Origin: a virus
Length of the DNA stretch: 39,028 bases
IMG/VR virus record: IMGVR_UViG_3300046753_000530
Location: 1-39,028 of that record
Strand: one strand, 5' to 3'
Part shown: positions 1 to 7,847 of the stretch, in pieces
Layout: every line of letters starts with the position of its first letter
Numbering within the stretch: the stretch's first letter is position 1
Position numbers and translations under genes: made by a program
Notes under the pieces: model-generated
Told to the model about the DNA's origin: nothing
What the model saw: only the letters and a program-made list of their open reading frames with translations
Databases searched by the model: none

Positions 1-76
1 AAGCATGAGCTTCAGGAAGCTGAGGACCAGTCATGCACACGAGTGCAGCAGCGGCAGCAGCGAAAGGTTTAAACAT
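1..76 (-). CDS. Exported protein of unknown function, N-terminal fragment
   Basis: A leftward reading frame begins with ATG at 76-74 and stays open to the window edge, giving 25 codons. The product starts MFKPF, then six alanines, a short hydrophobic stretch (LVCMTG) and PEAHA. This has the shape of a Sec signal peptide: a basic residue near the start, a small hydrophobic core, and a possible AHA cleavage site. What follows lies outside the window, so the function cannot be told. It is divergent from the structural genes that start at 816 and is separated from them by about 740 bases. I see no clear Shine-Dalgarno site and no good copy of the phage -10 motif at the expected distance. It could be a phage gene of another module or, less likely, flanking host DNA. 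Confidence 0.5.
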   Translation of the reverse strand, partial: MFKPFAAAAAALVCMTGPQLPEAHA

Positions 77-107
77 ATATAAGTGATAAAGAACATAAGA
101 AACGAAA

Positions 108-123
108 GCACCCGATAGGGTGC
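108..123. repeat. Hairpin GCACCC-GATA-GGGTGC
   Basis: A perfect 6-bp inverted repeat around a GATA loop lies in the leader of the leftward gene that starts at 76. On the minus strand it is followed by a T-rich, not pure-T, stretch. It could be a weak terminator or a 5' leader hairpin. Confidence 0.4.
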
Positions 124-206
124 ATAGGTAAGAGAAGTAGGGGGGTAGGGGTAGGTAACCGTTAGTTGTCGAAAGACTTCATAAGTTACGCACTAGTTAC
201 GACATG

Positions 207-224
207 TATCTCTAACGAGAGATA
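207..224. repeat. Hairpin TATCTCT-AACG-AGAGATA
   Basis: A perfect 7-bp inverted repeat with a 4-base loop lies in the non-coding region. There is no adjacent T-run, so a regulatory or RNA-structure role is more likely than termination. The function is unknown. Confidence 0.35.
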
Positions 225-758
225 GACATCGGAATAACTGTGTGCTTACAGAAGTTGAGCGCAAGATAAGACAAACGTTACAGATAACTGTTCGCAATAA
301 TAAATAACTATTGAGAATCGTTTGTCACTTGCGTGAAACAAAAGTATAAACTGAGCTCGAACTCAAAGAGTTCACGAGCGAATCAATTGTTACTGATACA
401 AACGAAGCAGACAGCTGTTGCTGCAGTTGTTATATCCCAGTTTATTTTTTTTGTTCCACCGACAAAACGGGTACAGAGGGTATTAAACATGTCAAAAATT
501 CTGTACCAAATTTAGCCCCCTATAGCGGTTTTTTCGGCAAATAAGCAGGCTAAGAATATATTTAGTTTTCCACAAGTACTACCGATACGTTGTATGGCTG
601 CGTGGTGCACTAAATAAAACTTAAAGCGCTGCTTGTAAAAGGTCTGATTTAGAGTCAGACACAAAAGCTACACTAACTACCGTAGTTTTCTATATACCCC
701 TTTTTTAATTCCCCCTGTCCCCCTACTAATCATTTTTTTAAGGAGTTTATAGGAACTA

Positions 759-790
759 GCGTAGTAAGCGTAGTTTTTGTAGTTTGTAGA
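759..790 (+). repeat. Iterated GTAG units before the first structural gene
   Basis: GTAG recurs at 761, 770, 779 and 786, giving steps of 9, 9 and 7 bases. The first three units read GCGTAGTAA, GCGTAGTTT and TTGTAGTTT, and the last merges with the TAGAAT hexamer at 787. They occupy the place where a -35 box or activator site would lie. This looks like a small direct-repeat operator, but chance is possible in such T- and AG-rich DNA. Confidence 0.35.
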
Positions 791-792
791 AT
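787..792 (+). promoter_or_regulatory. -10-like TAGAAT promoter
   Basis: TAGAATA begins 29 bases before the ATG at 816, the spacing shared by the recurring phage promoter motif. No -35 consensus is visible. Confidence 0.6.
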
Positions 793-815
793 AAGGTTAA
801 AGTCTTTAGTTAGCG

Positions 816-1967
816 ATGGAAAACAATTCAACAATTGGACAAGATTGGGAAGTTATTAAACAGAAGCTGCTAAACCCTATGGGAAATTGGCTGCAAGATG
901 CAGCAAAGAGCGGTAATCAAAATAATTCAAATATGAATTCAACGCAACAGGCGTTATATGAGCGTAGGTATGGGAAAAAGCCCCCTGCTAGTAAAACTAA
1001 ACCTGCTTCTTCACCTGCACCTGCACCTAGTGTCCCTGGTCAGAGTTCAGCTGCTCGTCCTGGTCAAGGACGTATGTCTAATCTCGGTCCAAAGTACAAA
1101 CAGCAAGAAATAGACATCGGAAAGAAGGCAGAAGAATTTCGCCCCGGTGCTGGATTCCCTGGTCAACAGGCAACTGGTCGTGGAGCCGGTGCTCCTGATG
1201 GAAGTGGTGCTAAAGGAACCCAGACAAGCCCCCGTCAAATGACGATGGATGATGCAAATAGCCTGCTTTCTGACGGATATAAAATGACGAATCCGTTCTC
1301 AAGTACGCAATTGCCGGACACATCCGGTAGTCCTTACTTTGGCGAGGCCGCAACACCCACATATCGCAGCGATGCGCTTGTTGATATTTACGATTCGGAG
1401 CTTTCACGGGACTTGACCACTGGATCACCTTTTGTAGAAGGCGATTACAACTTCGAAATCCCCACGAAAACCAATATTGACTACCTTCAGCTGTCTGGTG
1501 CCCCACTAACCCAGGAAAGTGGCGTCGTTAAGGCGTCTGAAACCACCGAAACTGCAGCTCAAGCGCCGCAATCCAGAATTCCTAAGCGTCCTCGGGGCGA
1601 AAGAGCCGCCGCTGCGTGGGATCGCAAGTACGGTCGCATCAATCAGCAGCCTGAACCCACCGAGTCCAAGGGATTCTCCATCGATAAAGCGCGTCGTGAT
1701 GCTTTCTTCTCTGGTGAAAACGTAATGCAGGGCATGAAGAACATGGATTCCATGTATGGCTTCAAATATGCCGGCGGTCAATACAACATGGTGAACCCAG
1801 ATAAGAATAAAGATACTGATCCGGACTTCGTCAAGATGGATAAGCAGGATTATCGGGACTTCAAAAACAAAAAGATCAAAGCAGAGGAATTGAAGAGCCG
1901 ATATATGGAACGAGTGGGCAAATCTAAAGATGAGCCGGAAGATACTTCTACGTCCCCTAAGAAATAG
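816..1967 (+). CDS. Probable virion protein, disordered, with two ERRYG-type motifs
   Basis: This 383-residue protein is rich in Pro, Ser, Gly, Gln and Lys and looks largely disordered. I do not recognise a family. It contains an internal repeat, QALYERRYGK at about 46-55 and AAAWDRKYGR at about 266-275. Related ERRYG or ERNYG endings occur at the C-termini of two other proteins in this window. The C-terminus is highly charged (many K, D, E). A TAGAAT promoter lies 29 bases upstream and an inverted repeat with the next promoter follows its stop. It is the first gene of the rightward structural array. A minor virion or assembly protein is the best guess, made from position only. Confidence 0.6.
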   Translation: MENNSTIGQDWEVIKQKLLNPMGNWLQDAAKSGNQNNSNMNSTQQALYERRYGKKPPASKTKPASSPAPAPSVPGQSSAARPGQGRMSNLGPKYKQQEIDIGKKAEEFRPGAGFPGQQATGRGAGAPDGSGAKGTQTSPRQMTMDDANSLLSDGYKMTNPFSSTQLPDTSGSPYFGEAATPTYRSDALVDIYDSELSRDLTTGSPFVEGDYNFEIPTKTNIDYLQLSGAPLTQESGVVKASETTETAAQAPQSRIPKRPRGERAAAAWDRKYGRINQQPEPTESKGFSIDKARRDAFFSGENVMQGMKNMDSMYGFKYAGGQYNMVNPDKNKDTDPDFVKMDKQDYRDFKNKKIKAEELKSRYMERVGKSKDEPEDTSTSPKK

Positions 1968-1979
1968 CACGAATATAAA

Positions 1980-2010
1980 GTATCTACAATAGATAAAGGT
2001 TTGTAGATAC
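1980..2010 (+). promoter_or_regulatory. TACAAT promoter inside a 9-bp inverted repeat
   Basis: TACAATA (hexamer 1985-1990) starts 32 bases before the GTG at 2017. It lies in a perfect 9-bp inverted repeat, GTATCTACA (1980-1988) and TGTAGATAC (2002-2010), with a 13-base spacer. The repeat could be an operator over the promoter or a transcript-start hairpin. Confidence 0.6.
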
Positions 2011-2016
2011 TTAATC

Positions 2017-4581
2017 GTGAGCTTAGAAGACACTCAAAAGCTAATTAACGGTGCTGAAGTCATCGGAGCGGGTAGAACGCTTGGAATGACAGACGATGAG
2101 ACGCTTGAAACAAAACGAGCCACTCTTCGTAGGGATATTGAGCGTCGTCGTAAGCAAAGAGCAGATAGAGAAGGTAATCGAGCGCAAGCTGAGCAATTCT
2201 TAGCTGATGATGATGCTTCTTTCCAGACAAAAGGAAGAAATCGAACATCTGATCAAAAAGTTCGTGGTGTTCGGGTAGATGAAGACTTTCCAGATCCGTT
2301 TGGAAGCTTTGAAGAGCGTATATATGACGATGATGGCGTTTTGCGTGAAACACGTAAGGCTGAAGAAGATTTTCAGACGTATGACGCGGATGAAACAGAA
2401 AGATTTGGCATTAAAGGGGAATCATCTCGTCGTCGTGGTGAAGCTGACCCCGGATTGCTACAAGAACGCGGTAATTATGTAATTCTGAACCGTGACACGC
2501 CTCAAGAGAAACGATATTGGCGTGAAGGACGCAAGGTTGCACAGACTGGCATGAGAGATGCTGCTTCTCGTGCAGAACGACCAGCTCAACCTCGGTATTA
2601 CAAAAAACCAGAGAACGCTGCTGGTTCACGACGTCCTGATTTTGGTAAAGGCAGTCAGCGTGACATTCGTATTGCACCAAATGCAAATTCTGCACAAGAA
2701 GCTATTTCAGAAGCACGTAGAACACGTGAAACAGGTAAAGCATTAGTCCAAGGAGACAGCGGTCGGTTTAGTCCTACTGCTCGTGCTGCGAGTGATTCAA
2801 AAGCCTTCTCTGAAGCTCAGGAAATAGGTCGAGACTTCACTATTAACGGCAATCTTGGAATTGGCGACGAAAACATCGGTTATATCCAAGAAGTGCGTTC
2901 TCTTGGCACTGCTGGACCTGCTGGTCACGGATTTACCGGAAATATCCAAGTCGTTACTCCAAACAACGCAAATAACTTTGGAATTGCAAGTCCTCTGACC
3001 CGTGAAGATCAAGTTGTTGGATATTACGGCGAAGAAGACGGTGCGATGGTCCAACTGGGTGAAATCAACTCACCTGGTACTCGACAGGCTCTGAATGTTC
3101 CTGAATTCACTCCTGGTCAAGAATGGGTGGTTGGAAACCGTCCAAACATGGCAACACCTGGTGGAACTAGCTTCGGCATGCCTCAGGTGAACATCAAAGA
3201 GCAAATCGGCTTGTTTGGTGAGCGCATGCGCGGTATGGGAATGGGTATGGAGGGATTTGGCAATCCTCGTAGTCTTCCTGAGTTTGAAGCTGCAGTTTCC
3301 TCAATTCTGGCAAGAGGTCAGCAAGCAGGTAAGACTTTCTACCGCTTTGATGAAGCTGCTGGTAAAAACGTCGTGGTTCCTCAGCCTGGCATCGACGATG
3401 TGCTTTATGGCATGCGTTATACGGCGCAAGAGAAGCAAGCGTTGGCAAATGCCCTTCTTCAGCTGGATACCTCACTCAATCGTGACGTAAACCTGGACCG
3501 CAAGGAAGCGTTCCTTGATCGTCGTCCTCAGACCCTTAGTGAGCAGCCGATCTACAAAGGTGTTGATCCAGTGAGCTCCACGCCACTAGAAAAAATTAAA
3601 AATGAGAAAGTAGGTAGGGGTAAGAAGCGTGAAAGCGTGGGAGCTTCTCTGCGTGCACTGAATGAGGAAGCTGTAGTCAAATCTCTGATAGAGAAAGGTG
3701 AATTCGCCACTGAAGATGGTGTGATGCTGCCAAACGCTGCTCGTGACATCCAAGCTGCTCGTGATGCACGTGACGATGCCAAACGTCCTTTCTACGGAGC
3801 AGTTGCAGGTGAAGGCGCTCCCCGTGCTCAGTTCATCCGTGGTGGAGACAGAGGCAAGAGCCTTCAAGAGCTACAAGGTCAGTTCGGTGAAGAACAGGGT
3901 CGTATTGCGTTTGAGGTAGAGCAACGGGCACTTAAGGATGAAGAGCGCAAGCGCACCGCTCCGACTACAGATCCGTTTGCAGCTAAACAGCGTGCAGCCG
4001 ATGCCAGCTTTGAAGCACAAGGCAGGCAAGCAGCTCGTGACTTCGAAGACGTTGAGATTGCCAGGTTGTATTCCTTGATTAAGCAAGGCAAGCTGCAAGT
4101 ACCTGCTGACAGTGAGTTTGTTGACCCCAACCTCTTTGCCACTCAAAAGCAATCTGCTGTAGCCGCTGATCCAACACCTAAGACCCCAGGTAGCTGGATG
4201 GGTGGACCTGGATCTGGAAAGGTTGTAAGTGCTTGGAACAGGGATCCTGATCCTAAGCCCACTCAACGTATTGAACAGGCTCCAGTGCCTAATTCAATTT
4301 CACCTGATCCTTGGGCATCCTCCGCATCCTTTGATGCTGCTATTGGTAGAGAGATTCAACGACGTAGTCCACAACAGACTTCAAACAGTAAGTCTTACAT
4401 GGCACTGCCTGATGGTCCTAAATCAAAACCATCTGAAGGACGCAAGCGCCGTGTTATCTCTGATCAAATTAACCGGACAAATAGGTTTAAAAGAGGTGGC
4501 GCCATAAGTGCTGCTGCACTAGGAACAGTTCTTGGTTTAAGTACCATGGGTAAAGACGAAGAGGAACGCAACTATGGCTGA
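2017..4581 (+). CDS. Large probable virion protein (854 aa)
   Basis: This 854-residue, strongly charged, Arg/Glu/Asp-rich protein has no family I recognise. The first 250 residues look helical and disordered (TLRRDIERRRKQRADREGNRA). A more folded-looking Gly-rich part spans about 270-420. The C-terminus changes to a basic stretch followed by a short hydrophobic Ala/Gly segment (GGAISAAALGTVLGLSTMG) and ends EERNYG, an ending shared with other proteins here. The start is GTG, chosen because it sits 32 bases after a TACAAT promoter. It overlaps the next gene by 8 bases, so the two are probably co-translated. The hydrophobic tail and the Gly-zipper neighbours suggest an internal or ejected virion protein. 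This is an inference. Confidence 0.65.
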   Translation: MSLEDTQKLINGAEVIGAGRTLGMTDDETLETKRATLRRDIERRRKQRADREGNRAQAEQFLADDDASFQTKGRNRTSDQKVRGVRVDEDFPDPFGSFEERIYDDDGVLRETRKAEEDFQTYDADETERFGIKGESSRRRGEADPGLLQERGNYVILNRDTPQEKRYWREGRKVAQTGMRDAASRAERPAQPRYYKKPENAAGSRRPDFGKGSQRDIRIAPNANSAQEAISEARRTRETGKALVQGDSGRFSPTARAASDSKAFSEAQEIGRDFTINGNLGIGDENIGYIQEVRSLGTAGPAGHGFTGNIQVVTPNNANNFGIASPLTREDQVVGYYGEEDGAMVQLGEINSPGTRQALNVPEFTPGQEWVVGNRPNMATPGGTSFGMPQVNIKEQIGLFGERMRGMGMGMEGFGNPRSLPEFEAAVSSILARGQQAGKTFYRFDEAAGKNVVVPQPGIDDVLYGMRYTAQEKQALANALLQLDTSLNRDVNLDRKEAFLDRRPQTLSEQPIYKGVDPVSSTPLEKIKNEKVGRGKKRESVGASLRALNEEAVVKSLIEKGEFATEDGVMLPNAARDIQAARDARDDAKRPFYGAVAGEGAPRAQFIRGGDRGKSLQELQGQFGEEQGRIAFEVEQRALKDEERKRTAPTTDPFAAKQRAADASFEAQGRQAARDFEDVEIARLYSLIKQGKLQVPADSEFVDPNLFATQKQSAVAADPTPKTPGSWMGGPGSGKVVSAWNRDPDPKPTQRIEQAPVPNSISPDPWASSASFDAAIGREIQRRSPQQTSNSKSYMALPDGPKSKPSEGRKRRVISDQINRTNRFKRGGAISAAALGTVLGLSTMGKDEEERNYG

Positions 4582-4876
4582 CTTCACTAAAGAATCCCTG
4601 ATGCAGGGACGTATGAATCAGGATCAATCTATGGAGACTCCTGAAACATTCGCCACCATAGATGGTGCAGCACAGCCTAGTGTTGGCACGAATATGGATA
4701 CCGGCAGTCAGCGTATGGCCGGCAAGGTTGGTGCACGTGCTATGTCACTAATGACCAATCCAGAAGAGATTGCTCGTACTGCTGAGTGGATGGCTAAGTT
4801 TGAAAACAACGCCCCACAAGCCTTTGATTGGAAGCAAGCTAAAATGAATAGTATGGCTCAACAACCGATGCAATAA
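4574..4876 (+). CDS. Small probable virion protein
   Basis: This 100-residue protein is Met- and Gln-rich, with residues 1-60 probably disordered and a possible helix at about 55-85 (NPEEIARTAEWMAKFENNAPQ). It starts inside the last codons of the 854-residue gene and is followed after one base by the next ATG, so it belongs to a tight operon of structural genes. I do not recognise a family. A small internal virion or assembly protein is plausible from context. Confidence 0.55.
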   Translation: MADFTKESLMQGRMNQDQSMETPETFATIDGAAQPSVGTNMDTGSQRMAGKVGARAMSLMTNPEEIARTAEWMAKFENNAPQAFDWKQAKMNSMAQQPMQ

Positions 4877-4877
4877 A

Positions 4878-5480
4878 ATGGCCGCACCACTCTTAGCTTT
4901 ACCCGCACTTGGCAAACTAGGTGCAGCATTAAAAGGATTATTTGCAGCAAAGAAAATTGCTGGTGCTACACAGCTAGCTATTCCTGGACTTACAGCAGCC
5001 GGAAAAACTGCTGCAGCAACTGGAGCCAAAACAGGACTTTTGGGTAATGCCAAACGGATGGCCGGTCAAGTTATGACTGAATACTTAGGCGGACCTGCTA
5101 CACCCAGGAACCTTGCCATGAACTTTGGTCTTGACGGAGCCTTTGGTGTTATGGCTGGTATGCAAGAACCAGGTGATCTTGGAGATAAGTTGATTAGAGG
5201 TCTTACGGTTGCAGGTGCTGGTGGTATTGGTGGTATAGGCGCAACCGTTGGTGTTGGCAAACTCACAGGAAGAATGCCTGATGGACTGCTGCGTCAAGCA
5301 ACTGAGGTTGGTGGTGCACTTCTTGGAGATCAAGTTGGATACTCGATGGCTGATGGAGTTCAGAGAGCAAAGAACGGTGGTATGACTGCATGGGAGAAAG
5401 AATCACTTAGGCAACAGATGGAAGATATGTATGCCTCAGGTAGAGGTGATCAGTTCCTTTATCAGAATGGCTTGGGATAA
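4878..5480 (+). CDS. Gly-zipper membrane-active virion protein candidate
   Basis: This 200-residue protein is dominated by Ala/Gly/Leu hydrophobic stretches: residues 1-45 (LLALPALGKLGAALKGLFAAKK and on), about 85-100, and about 108-130 with repeated GG and GxxxG spacing (GAGGIGGIGATVGVG). The C-terminal 40 residues are hydrophilic and helical. Such glycine-zipper segments are typical of proteins that enter membranes. Next to other proteins of the same type and to a transglycosylase protein, it fits a phage DNA-ejection protein that forms part of a channel across the host envelope. No homology to T7 gp14, gp15 or gp16 is evident. Its stop overlaps the next ATG (TAATG). Confidence 0.6.
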   Translation: MAAPLLALPALGKLGAALKGLFAAKKIAGATQLAIPGLTAAGKTAAATGAKTGLLGNAKRMAGQVMTEYLGGPATPRNLAMNFGLDGAFGVMAGMQEPGDLGDKLIRGLTVAGAGGIGGIGATVGVGKLTGRMPDGLLRQATEVGGALLGDQVGYSMADGVQRAKNGGMTAWEKESLRQQMEDMYASGRGDQFLYQNGLG

Positions 5481-6631
5481 TGAATCTGCAATCTGCACTT
5501 GATGCACTTAATCGCAGTCGTAAAGGATTTGTAAGATCTTACGGAGAAGGGCGTGAAGATCATCGTGAAGCGATGCGCCGTGGTCGAACTGAACAGATGA
5601 AAGAGGTCGAGGGTACTCGTATCTCTCAAATGCTTGGATCAAACAGAAGTGCAACGTTACTTAGAGAGTTAACAGGTACAGCAAACGAGGCACACAAGAA
5701 AGCTCGTGATTCGATGGGCTTAGGTCTAGATAAAGACAGAGCAACTCGTACTGGACAAATACTTGGAACGATTGCATCAGACATTACACAAGATAGGGGT
5801 CGTGAACTGTGGTGGCTGCTTAATGCACCACAGGCTGTTGCTAGTGTTGGTCAGGAAATTGGTCTAAAGAAGTTTGCTCCTGATCTGTTTAAAACTAAAC
5901 AGGTAATAGACAGTAATGGTAATGCTGTACGCACTTTCAATAAAGCTCAGGAAATGGGCTTAGTTGATGATAAGGGTGGAACTAAGAAAGGTATTTCACG
6001 TGGACAGGGTGGTGTATATCAGCAACGTCTTCATGAACCAGGACATGTAGATTCACTGCTTATTCCGTCAGGGATTGCAATCAACTCTGGACTAGGACTG
6101 CTTAACTTCTTTGGTGGAGCTGAAGGATACAAAGCTGCTTTGCCTAGCGAAGAAGATCCAACTAAGACATCAAATGTGCTCGGAGAGATTGCTGCGAAGT
6201 ATGTTCTTGGTAGAACAGGAAACCTGTTGAACTGGGAAGACTTTAAGAAAGTAAGACCTGATGTCTCCAAAGATGAGTACATGAGGTACAAAGGGTTTAA
6301 GTTTGATAATCGTATGGATTTTGATCCAACTGACGGTGACCTGAGCGTCTTACCTATGGGCGTCTTAAAGTACACGAATGAAGGTATCCATGGTCCAGAG
6401 GTACAGTTCCTTGGACGTAGTCTTCCTTTAGCAACAGCAATACTTCCAACAGTAGGTGCACTTGCTGGTACATCGTATGGTGCAGCAAGAGGTGGAGTAC
6501 GTGGAGGTCTTATTGGAGGATTGAGCTCTCTCGTTGCTTCCAAGATTGCAGGTAGCGTAATTGAGGATGAACGTCGTCGAAGAAATAAGGCTGAAAACGA
6601 AAGAGATCAGATTGGTACAATTGGTATGTAA
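5480..6631 (+). CDS. Probable virion protein with C-terminal Gly-zipper segment
   Basis: This 383-residue protein has a basic helical N-terminus (about 1-75) and a mixed central part. Near residues 315-365 it carries a hydrophobic Ala/Gly segment (LPLATAILPTVGALAGTSYG, then RGGVRGGLIGGLSSLVASKIAGSV), followed by a very basic tail (EDERRRRNKAENERDQ). The arrangement of a soluble body with one or two C-terminal zipper helices resembles its neighbours at 4878, 6645 and 7116. It is translationally coupled to the upstream gene (TAATG). I infer an ejected or internal virion protein; the family is not recognised. Confidence 0.6.
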   Translation: MNLQSALDALNRSRKGFVRSYGEGREDHREAMRRGRTEQMKEVEGTRISQMLGSNRSATLLRELTGTANEAHKKARDSMGLGLDKDRATRTGQILGTIASDITQDRGRELWWLLNAPQAVASVGQEIGLKKFAPDLFKTKQVIDSNGNAVRTFNKAQEMGLVDDKGGTKKGISRGQGGVYQQRLHEPGHVDSLLIPSGIAINSGLGLLNFFGGAEGYKAALPSEEDPTKTSNVLGEIAAKYVLGRTGNLLNWEDFKKVRPDVSKDEYMRYKGFKFDNRMDFDPTDGDLSVLPMGVLKYTNEGIHGPEVQFLGRSLPLATAILPTVGALAGTSYGAARGGVRGGLIGGLSSLVASKIAGSVIEDERRRRNKAENERDQIGTIGM

Positions 6632-6644
6632 AAGGTAAAGTCAA

Positions 6645-7085
6645 ATGAGATTCGCAGGTACACGTATTGCTGATTTTGCCCAGACACCTGGCGTAGAATC
6701 GTTCATGGATTCACAACGACCTGACATGGGTGAAATATCTATGGCAGGAGATAACCTAAGAGCCAACGAAAATGTAAAGGCTACAGATCTCATGGGTCAA
6801 ACTACGGCCAAAGGTATTAGTTCTGCAGGTGAAGTTGAAGCTTCAGGGATCCTTGCAGAAGCAGGAGCAGCTTACGCTCAGGCACAAGGTAATGCAGCCA
6901 TTATGGAAGGTATTGGAGGTATTGCTAGTTCTGCTATTGGTGCAATTCCTAAGATGGGTGGTGGTGGTGGTGGTGGTGGTGATATTGGATCAGGAGTTGG
7001 CAATACTAGCTGGGGAGATTTAAGTAGTCCTAGTTATTTACAGCTGTCACAAAAAGTTCCAGCATCTTTTAGTTTCATCAACTAG
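6645..7085 (+). CDS. Small virion protein with hydrophobic Gly/Ala segment
   Basis: This 146-residue protein begins MRFAG. It has an Ala/Gln/Glu-rich helical middle (about 45-90), then IMEGIGGIASSAIGAIPKMG followed by seven or more glycines encoded by GGT repeats at about 6958-6980, and a Ser/Tyr-rich tail. The GGIASSAIGAI segment closely matches GGIASAAIGLI in the next protein, and both proteins start with RFAG. The two look like diverged copies of one ejection-type protein, here without the S74 chaperone. It is preceded by AAAGG about 10 bases before the ATG. Confidence 0.6.
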   Translation: MRFAGTRIADFAQTPGVESFMDSQRPDMGEISMAGDNLRANENVKATDLMGQTTAKGISSAGEVEASGILAEAGAAYAQAQGNAAIMEGIGGIASSAIGAIPKMGGGGGGGGDIGSGVGNTSWGDLSSPSYLQLSQKVPASFSFIN

Positions 7086-7088
7086 ATA
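7083..7088 (+). promoter_or_regulatory. Weak -10-like TAGATA
   Basis: TAGATA overlaps the upstream stop codon and lies 33 bases before the ATG at 7116. It is a poorer match to the recurrent motif. An ACTAG-ATAAA-CTAGT inverted repeat (7081-7095) surrounds it. Confidence 0.3.
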
Positions 7089-7115
7089 AACTAGTAAAAG
7101 ATTAGCAGTAATGTA

Positions 7116-7817
7116 ATGGCACGTTTCGCAGGATCAGTTTCATTATCAGTACCTAACTTTGGACGTAGTGCCCAGGTAAAGGTAGACGGTTGGCAAGGTC
7201 AGATGGCTGGTCAAACGACTGCTGCTGGTAATGCTGCAGATGCTGTGAGTGTAGGTAACCTCTACGGAAGCCTTCGTAAGAATGCACCTGACTACTCAAA
7301 GATCACGCAGGTTGGACTTGGAAATAAGTCTGCAGAGAAACTTGCAGGATGGAACGCAGCAGCCAACATGACTGCAGCAGGTATTGACGCTGCTAAGAGT
7401 ATTGCTGTTGCCAAGAATCAGGCAGAAGTCTATAACGAACAAGCTTCTGCTGCGAGCAAAGGTGGAGCTATGAGTGCAATCGGTGGTATTGCTTCCGCTG
7501 CTATTGGTCTGATCAGTGATGAGACTACAAAGCATACGATTGATCAGATTGATGATGCACTAGATACACTGCGTCAGCTGCGTCCTGTTACCTTCTTCTA
7601 TAAGGATGAGTACAGTGCACAGCCTGAGCGTATGCATTACGGGTTCCTTGCACAGGAATATCAAACCGTGATGCCCGATGCGACTTACTTCGATGAAGCC
7701 ATCGGCAAGATGTGTATTGACACCAACGAATTGATTGCACTGCTGGTGCGTGCTAATCAACAACTCGAATCCCGTGTTGTAAGGCTTGAAGCAAAACAAG
7801 CTTTAGCAGCTGTGTAA
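7116..7817 (+). CDS. Gly-zipper virion protein with S74 self-cleaving chaperone
   Basis: This 233-residue protein has two parts. Residues 1-133 resemble the preceding gene product: RFAG start, Ala/Gln-rich helix, and a zipper segment SAIGGIASAAIGLI. Residues 134-233 match the peptidase S74 intramolecular chaperone pattern: SDETTKHTI with the Ser134/Lys139 pair spaced as in SDxxxK of the family, then LRPVTFFYKDE, HYGFLAQE, and a final helical coiled coil (ELIALLVRANQQLESRVVRLEAK). S74 domains normally help trimeric fibres or spikes fold and are then cut off just before the catalytic Ser, which would leave a 133-residue mature protein. Finding one behind a membrane-active segment is unusual. 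It may assemble a trimeric ejection or tail-tip component. The domain call is confident; the role is inferred. Confidence 0.75.
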   Translation: MARFAGSVSLSVPNFGRSAQVKVDGWQGQMAGQTTAAGNAADAVSVGNLYGSLRKNAPDYSKITQVGLGNKSAEKLAGWNAAANMTAAGIDAAKSIAVAKNQAEVYNEQASAASKGGAMSAIGGIASAAIGLISDETTKHTIDQIDDALDTLRQLRPVTFFYKDEYSAQPERMHYGFLAQEYQTVMPDATYFDEAIGKMCIDTNELIALLVRANQQLESRVVRLEAKQALAAV

Positions 7818-7820
7818 AAT
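7815..7820 (+). promoter_or_regulatory. -10-like TAAAAT
   Basis: TAAAATAG spans the stop of the upstream gene and starts 33 bases before the ATG at 7848, close to the usual spacing of the motif. Confidence 0.45.
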
Positions 7821-7847
7821 AGTAAAAGCACACCCTGTGTAAATATA

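Larger units (their letters stand above)
77..815. other. Long non-coding region with several small hairpins
   Basis: This is the only gene-free stretch longer than 300 bases. I find no tRNA and no credible coding frame in it. It holds several perfect inverted repeats: GCACCC/GGGTGC (108-123), TATCTCT/AGAGATA with an AACG loop (207-224), GTCTGA/TCAGAC (642-660) and AACTAC/GTAGTT around one base (675-687). There are G-rich and C-rich runs near its two ends, and a series of GTAG units leading into the promoter at 787. It separates a leftward gene from the rightward structural array, so it probably carries divergent control signals or a module boundary. Confidence 0.6.

Noticed and set aside
333-515. 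60-residue rightward frame with GTG start in the left non-coding region
   Set aside because: It has no ribosome site, no promoter copy at the usual distance, basic low-complexity composition and no resemblance to anything, so chance is the simplest explanation.
135-726. Long-range pairing of AGTAGGGGG (135) with CCCCCTACT (718)
   Set aside because: It is nine bases of mostly G and C homopolymer 580 bases apart, probably chance.
77-815. A tRNA or small stable RNA in the left non-coding region
   Set aside because: I found hairpins but no cloverleaf, T-arm or CCA-type end. The GTCTGA/TCAGAC stem stands alone.
1506-2033. 175-residue leftward frame
   Set aside because: It mirrors the coding strand of the 816 product, starts at a position without leftward promoter, and has a composition expected of an antisense frame.
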